Shown here piece after piece: positions 7,321 through 10,296 of a stretch of 10,296 nucleotides of DNA. The stretch is from NCBI GenBank assembly GCA_005878665.1, contig VBLR01000111.1:1-10296 (forward strand). Direction: 5' to 3'. Below the pieces are notes generated by a model that worked only from the letters and a program-made list of their open reading frames with translations, made no database searches and was not told the DNA's origin. The first letter of the stretch is position 1. Each line of letters starts with the position of its first letter. Made by a program: the position numbers and the translations under genes. Source of the stretch: Methanobacteriota archaeon (GTDB taxonomy: Archaea; Thermoplasmatota; Thermoplasmata; RBG-16-68-12).

Positions 7321-8748
7321 TTGACGGTCACGACGGTGGGCGTCCTCATGGCCGGGATCGACTCCCGGATCGTGATCGTCGGCCTCCCGCAGGTCGCCTC
7401 GAGCCTCGGGGCCGACGCGGAACAAGCGATCTGGATCACCCAGGCGTACGTCCTCGGGAGCACGGTCGCGCTCCTCCTCATCGGGCGGATCTCGGACATC
7501 GTGGGCCGCGTCAAGCTGTACACGAGCGGATTCGCGGTGTTCACGATCGGCTCCCTCCTGACGAGCTTGGCGGTCAACCCGGCCCAGGTGATCGCCTTCC
7601 GGGCGATCCAGGGTCTCGGCTCCGCGATTTTGTTCACGAACAGCGCGGCGATGATCGTCGACGCGACCCCGTCTCAGGAGCTCGGCTTGTCCCTCGGGAT
7701 CAACCAGGTGGCGTTTCGCATGGGTTCCATGGCGGGCCTGACGCTCAGCGGTATCATCCTCTCGTTCCTCGATTGGCGCGCGCTGTTCTACGTGAACGTG
7801 CCGATTGGGATCTTCGGCACCGCGTGGGCCCGCTTCCGGTTGCGCGAAGTCGGGAAGCTCGAGCAAGGGGCGCCGATCGACTGGGGCGGTTTCGGGGCCT
7901 TCACCGTATTTATCATGAGCCTCCTGCTCGCCCTGACCTTGGCGGCGTACGGGGTCGCCGAGACGGGGACCGTGATCGGACTTCTGGCAGCGTCTTTCGT
8001 CGGTCTCGCCGTCTTCGTGGTGCTCGAGCGCGGGCACCCCCACCCCCTGCTCGACCTCAAGCTCCTCCGGATCCGCGAATTCACCGGCGGCGTCGTCGCG
8101 CAGCTCCTGAACGCCATCGCGTTCGGCGCGGTCCTGCTCCTGCTCAGCCTCTACTTCCAGCTCGTGTTGCGACAGAGCCCGCTGACGACCGGCCTCCTCA
8201 TGATTCCGCTCGACATCTCAACCCTCGCGGCGGGCCCGCTCAGCGGGCGCCTGTCGGACAAGTATGGCCACCTGCCGTTCACGACCTCGGGCTTGGCGAT
8301 CATCAGCCTCTCCCTGTTCCTCTTCTCGACGACGGACGAATCGACTCCGTACTCGCACCTCGTCGGGTACATGTTGCTTTTCGGCGCCGGCCTCGGGTTC
8401 TTCGCATCGCCCAACATCAGCTCGATCATGGGGTCCGTCCCCCCGCAGCGGCGCGGCGTTGCGTCGGGGTTCCGCGCGACCTTTTTCAACGTCGGATACA
8501 CGATCAGCCTGAACCTCGCGATCCTCATCACGACCTTCACGGTGCCGTACGCGCTCGTCTCGCAGATTATCACCTCCGGGACCACGGCCGGCATTTCCGA
8601 TTCCGAGCGCGTCCTCTTCGCCCAAGGCATCAAGTCGACCTACCTCTGGCTGGCGGGCATCAACACCCTCGCGATCCTGCCCTCGCTCCTCCGGGGCCGC
8701 CGGGCCAATCGCCAGGTCCAATCGGCGATGGCGGCCGTCGACGACTAG
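7321..8748 (+). CDS. MFS transporter, DHA2 (EmrB/QacA-like, 14-helix) family
   Basis: This is a membrane transporter of the major facilitator superfamily, probably a proton-driven exporter; the substrate is unknown. It has 475 residues from the TTG at 7321. Seen: the first helix with the charged signature MAGIDSRIVIVGLP (D14); motif A GRISDIVGR at residues 55-63 between helices 2 and 3; FRAIQGLGSAI, matching motif B; DWRALFYVNVPIG, the DHA2-type signature after helix 6; a central gap region LLDLKLLRIREF; and a second A-like motif PLSGRLSDKYG. Hydrophobic segments continue to the C terminus, consistent with 14 helices. The start is doubtful: residues encoded just upstream in the same frame (RIQYKWTV) look like the normal pre-helix-1 sequence of this family, yet no ATG or GTG precedes them without a stop. 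The true N terminus may be longer or damaged. Not obviously linked in function to the polymerase genes. Confidence 0.88.
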   Translation: MTVTTVGVLMAGIDSRIVIVGLPQVASSLGADAEQAIWITQAYVLGSTVALLLIGRISDIVGRVKLYTSGFAVFTIGSLLTSLAVNPAQVIAFRAIQGLGSAILFTNSAAMIVDATPSQELGLSLGINQVAFRMGSMAGLTLSGIILSFLDWRALFYVNVPIGIFGTAWARFRLREVGKLEQGAPIDWGGFGAFTVFIMSLLLALTLAAYGVAETGTVIGLLAASFVGLAVFVVLERGHPHPLLDLKLLRIREFTGGVVAQLLNAIAFGAVLLLLSLYFQLVLRQSPLTTGLLMIPLDISTLAAGPLSGRLSDKYGHLPFTTSGLAIISLSLFLFSTTDESTPYSHLVGYMLLFGAGLGFFASPNISSIMGSVPPQRRGVASGFRATFFNVGYTISLNLAILITTFTVPYALVSQIITSGTTAGISDSERVLFAQGIKSTYLWLAGINTLAILPSLLRGRRANRQVQSAMAAVDD

Positions 8749-8780
8749 ACAGGCACAGCTCCCGACGCGCGACCAAACGA

Positions 8781-8788
8781 TTATTACA
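8781..8788 (+). promoter_or_regulatory. Possible TATA-like element for the SNF2 ATPase gene
   Basis: TTATTACA is the most AT-rich run in the 93-base gap between the MFS stop and the helicase start, set in strongly GC-rich DNA. A start site about 25 bases downstream would fall near 8809, giving a short leader of roughly 30 bases before the ATG at 8842. The match to the archaeal box is partial, so this is a candidate only. Confidence 0.27.
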
Positions 8789-8806
8789 CCGAGGACCGTT
8801 TTCGCG

Positions 8807-8826
8807 TCGCCTGCGGTGGCAGGTGA
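8807..8826 (+). promoter_or_regulatory. Hairpin overlapping a Shine-Dalgarno-like AGGTGA before the SNF2 ATPase
   Basis: TCGCCTGC (8807-8814) and GCAGGTGA (8819-8826) can pair as 8 base pairs in RNA, one a G-U, around a GGUG loop. The 3' arm contains AGGTGA (8821-8826), a match to the anti-Shine-Dalgarno complement, ending 15 bases before the ATG at 8842. Pairing would hide that sequence. It could equally be a remnant terminator for the MFS gene, but no T run follows. Confidence 0.3.
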
Positions 8827-8841
8827 AGGGATCCCCCCTCC

Positions 8842-10296
8842 ATGTCCCTCCCGGCTAGGGAGCCCCCTCCCTCGGCGGACGCCTCCCTCACCCTGCGCTT
8901 TGACGACTCGGATCGCGACCTCCTCGCCCGGGCCTTCCGGACCCCCGGCGACGGACCCCGCGCGTGGCGCTTGAACGGCGAGGCCCATCGGATCTCGCTC
9001 GTGGACGGATTCGACCGGCTGCTCGCATGGCCCGTCCTGCGGGGCGTCACTCGATACGATCACCAGGAGCGGACGGCCCTTCGCGTCCTGCGGGAGATGC
9101 GGGGTCGAGGGATCCTGGCCGACGAGGTCGGCCTCGGCAAGACGATCGAGGCGGGACTCATCCTCAAGGAGTACGCGGTGCGCGGGCTCGTGCAGCGTGC
9201 GCTCGTCCTGACGCCCGCGGCCCTGACGGACCAATGGCGAGAGGAGATGGAGACGAAGTTTTCCTTGCCGTTCTCGGTCCTCCGGTCCGTCCGAGATTGG
9301 GACGAGAAGCCGTTCCTCATCGCCTCGATGGACACCGCGAAGCGGGAGCCCCATCGTCGTTCGGCGCAGGCGCGGCCCTGGGATCTCATCATCGTCGACG
9401 AGGCCCATCGACTCAAGAACCGTTTCAGCCTGAACTGGCGGTTCGTCGCCGGCCTCTCGAAGAAATACATGCTGCTCCTCACGGCGACGCCGGTCCAGAA
9501 CGACATGGACGAGCTCTTCAACCTCGTGACCTTGTTGAAGCCCGGCCAGCTGCACACGTACGATCGATTCCTCGAACGGTACGTCGCGAGCCCGGACCGA
9601 CGGGTGCCGATGCGGGTCGCGGAGTTGCGCGGGCTCCTCCGAGACGTCATGGTTCGCAACCGCCGGGGCATCGCGTTCACCTTGCCCCCGCGCCGCGTGC
9701 ACAGCCTCGCCGTTCGCCTGAGCCCCGCGGAGCGTCGCCTCTACGACGACGTCACGGAATTCGTGCGGGATGCGTACTGGTCCGCCTCGGGTCGCTTGCC
9801 TTGGACCGCGCGGCTGACCCTGATGGTCTTGCAGCGTGAAATCGGGAGCAGCACGTTCGCCGTGTCCGAGACCTTGAGGCGCCTCGCTCAGAGCCCGCTC
9901 TTCCGGGCGGATGAACGGGAGCGTTTGGAGGCACTGCGGCAAGATGCGGCGGCGATTTCCTCGAATGTGAAAGCGGACCGCCTGCGCGCGTTTCTCAAAT
10001 CCGTCGACGAAAAGGTGCTCGTTTTCACCCAGTATCGGAGGACCCTGTTGCACCTCCTGGAAGTCCTCGAGGCGGACGGGTATCGCGTCGCGGCGTATCA
10101 CGGCGGCCTTTCATCCGCGGCGAAGGACGCGGCGGTGCGCACCTTCCGCGAGGACCGCTCGATCTTCCTGAGCACCGAGGCGGGAGGCGAGGGCCGGAAC
10201 CTCCAATTCGCACGGACCGTGGTGAACTACGATCTTCCCTGGAATCCGCTTCGGATCGAGCAGCGGATCGGGCGAGTCCATCGCCTCGGTCAGGAG
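8842..10296 (+). CDS. SNF2-family DEAD/DEAH-box ATPase, RapA/HepA-like (3'-truncated by window)
   Basis: This is a superfamily 2 double-stranded-DNA translocase of the SNF2 group, open through all 485 codons to the window end. Seen: Q-type motif YDHQ (H74, Q75); Walker A DEVGLGKTIEAG (D94, K100, T101), the form typical of RapA/HepA-type SNF2 proteins; DEAH at 186-189 in IIVDEAHRLKN; motif III LTATPVQND (TATP at 214-217); motif IV VFTQYRRTLLHLL; motif V STEAGGEGRNLQF from residue 444; motif VI EQRIGRVHRLGQ up to residue 484. The two ATPase lobes are close together without a large insertion. The ATG at 8842 is the first start after an in-frame TGA at 8824. Known: bacterial RapA recycles RNA polymerase, while other SNF2 proteins remodel nucleoprotein or act in phage defence; which applies here cannot be decided. 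The C-terminal region and downstream neighbours are outside the window. Confidence 0.93.
   Translation, partial: MSLPAREPPPSADASLTLRFDDSDRDLLARAFRTPGDGPRAWRLNGEAHRISLVDGFDRLLAWPVLRGVTRYDHQERTALRVLREMRGRGILADEVGLGKTIEAGLILKEYAVRGLVQRALVLTPAALTDQWREEMETKFSLPFSVLRSVRDWDEKPFLIASMDTAKREPHRRSAQARPWDLIIVDEAHRLKNRFSLNWRFVAGLSKKYMLLLTATPVQNDMDELFNLVTLLKPGQLHTYDRFLERYVASPDRRVPMRVAELRGLLRDVMVRNRRGIAFTLPPRRVHSLAVRLSPAERRLYDDVTEFVRDAYWSASGRLPWTARLTLMVLQREIGSSTFAVSETLRRLAQSPLFRADERERLEALRQDAAAISSNVKADRLRAFLKSVDEKVLVFTQYRRTLLHLLEVLEADGYRVAAYHGGLSSAAKDAAVRTFREDRSIFLSTEAGGEGRNLQFARTVVNYDLPWNPLRIEQRIGRVHRLGQE

Noticed and set aside
7263..8858. Plus-strand 531-codon frame starting at GTG 7263
   Set aside because: It is out of frame with the MFS motifs and yields Arg/Pro-rich sequence; only its first codons matter, as a possible displaced MFS start.
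8218..10101. Minus-strand open frame of 627 codons across the MFS and SNF2 genes
   Set aside because: It is antisense to two genes with clear motifs and has a low-complexity Arg/Glu/Asp-rich translation with no recognisable domain.

Overview
The window is archaeal. It carries the 3' end of the RNA polymerase large-subunit cluster in the typical archaeal order rpoB (B subunit) - rpoA1 (A') - rpoA2 (A'') - rpl30e - nusA. The largest subunit is split into A' and A'', and L30e and a short two-KH NusA lie directly downstream, as in archaea and not in bacteria. The DNA is GC-rich with GC-ending codons. A euryarchaeal, possibly Thermoplasmatota-like, host is my best guess, but it rests on general impression and is not proven here.

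Bases 2-7177 are one tightly packed, same-strand block. The rpoB/rpoA1 and rpoA2/rpl30e junctions overlap by 4 bases (ATGA and GTGA), and the other two gaps are 4 and 7 bases. Together the genes supply most of the polymerase catalytic core, one ribosomal protein and a transcription elongation factor. The standout feature is a 517-residue intein inside RpoA2 (3887-5437). It has intact splicing motifs and both LAGLIDADG motifs of a homing endonuclease. By alignment from memory with eukaryotic Rpb1, it interrupts the trigger loop, the mobile element of the active site, so the unspliced A'' should be unable to support catalysis. RpoA2 also has an extra N-terminal domain that looks like a helix-hairpin-helix, joined by a basic Pro/Ala/Lys linker.

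Bases 7178-7320 are a short spacer. It is followed by an MFS transporter of the DHA2/14-helix type (7321-8748), whose 5' end looks disturbed: coding similarity appears to continue upstream of the only usable start. This replaces the rps12-rps7 genes often found after nusA in archaea.

After a 93-base spacer with a TATA-like AT-rich patch and a hairpin, a SNF2-family ATPase of the RapA/HepA type begins at 8842 and runs off the window end. No RNA genes, CRISPR arrays or insertion sequences were seen.
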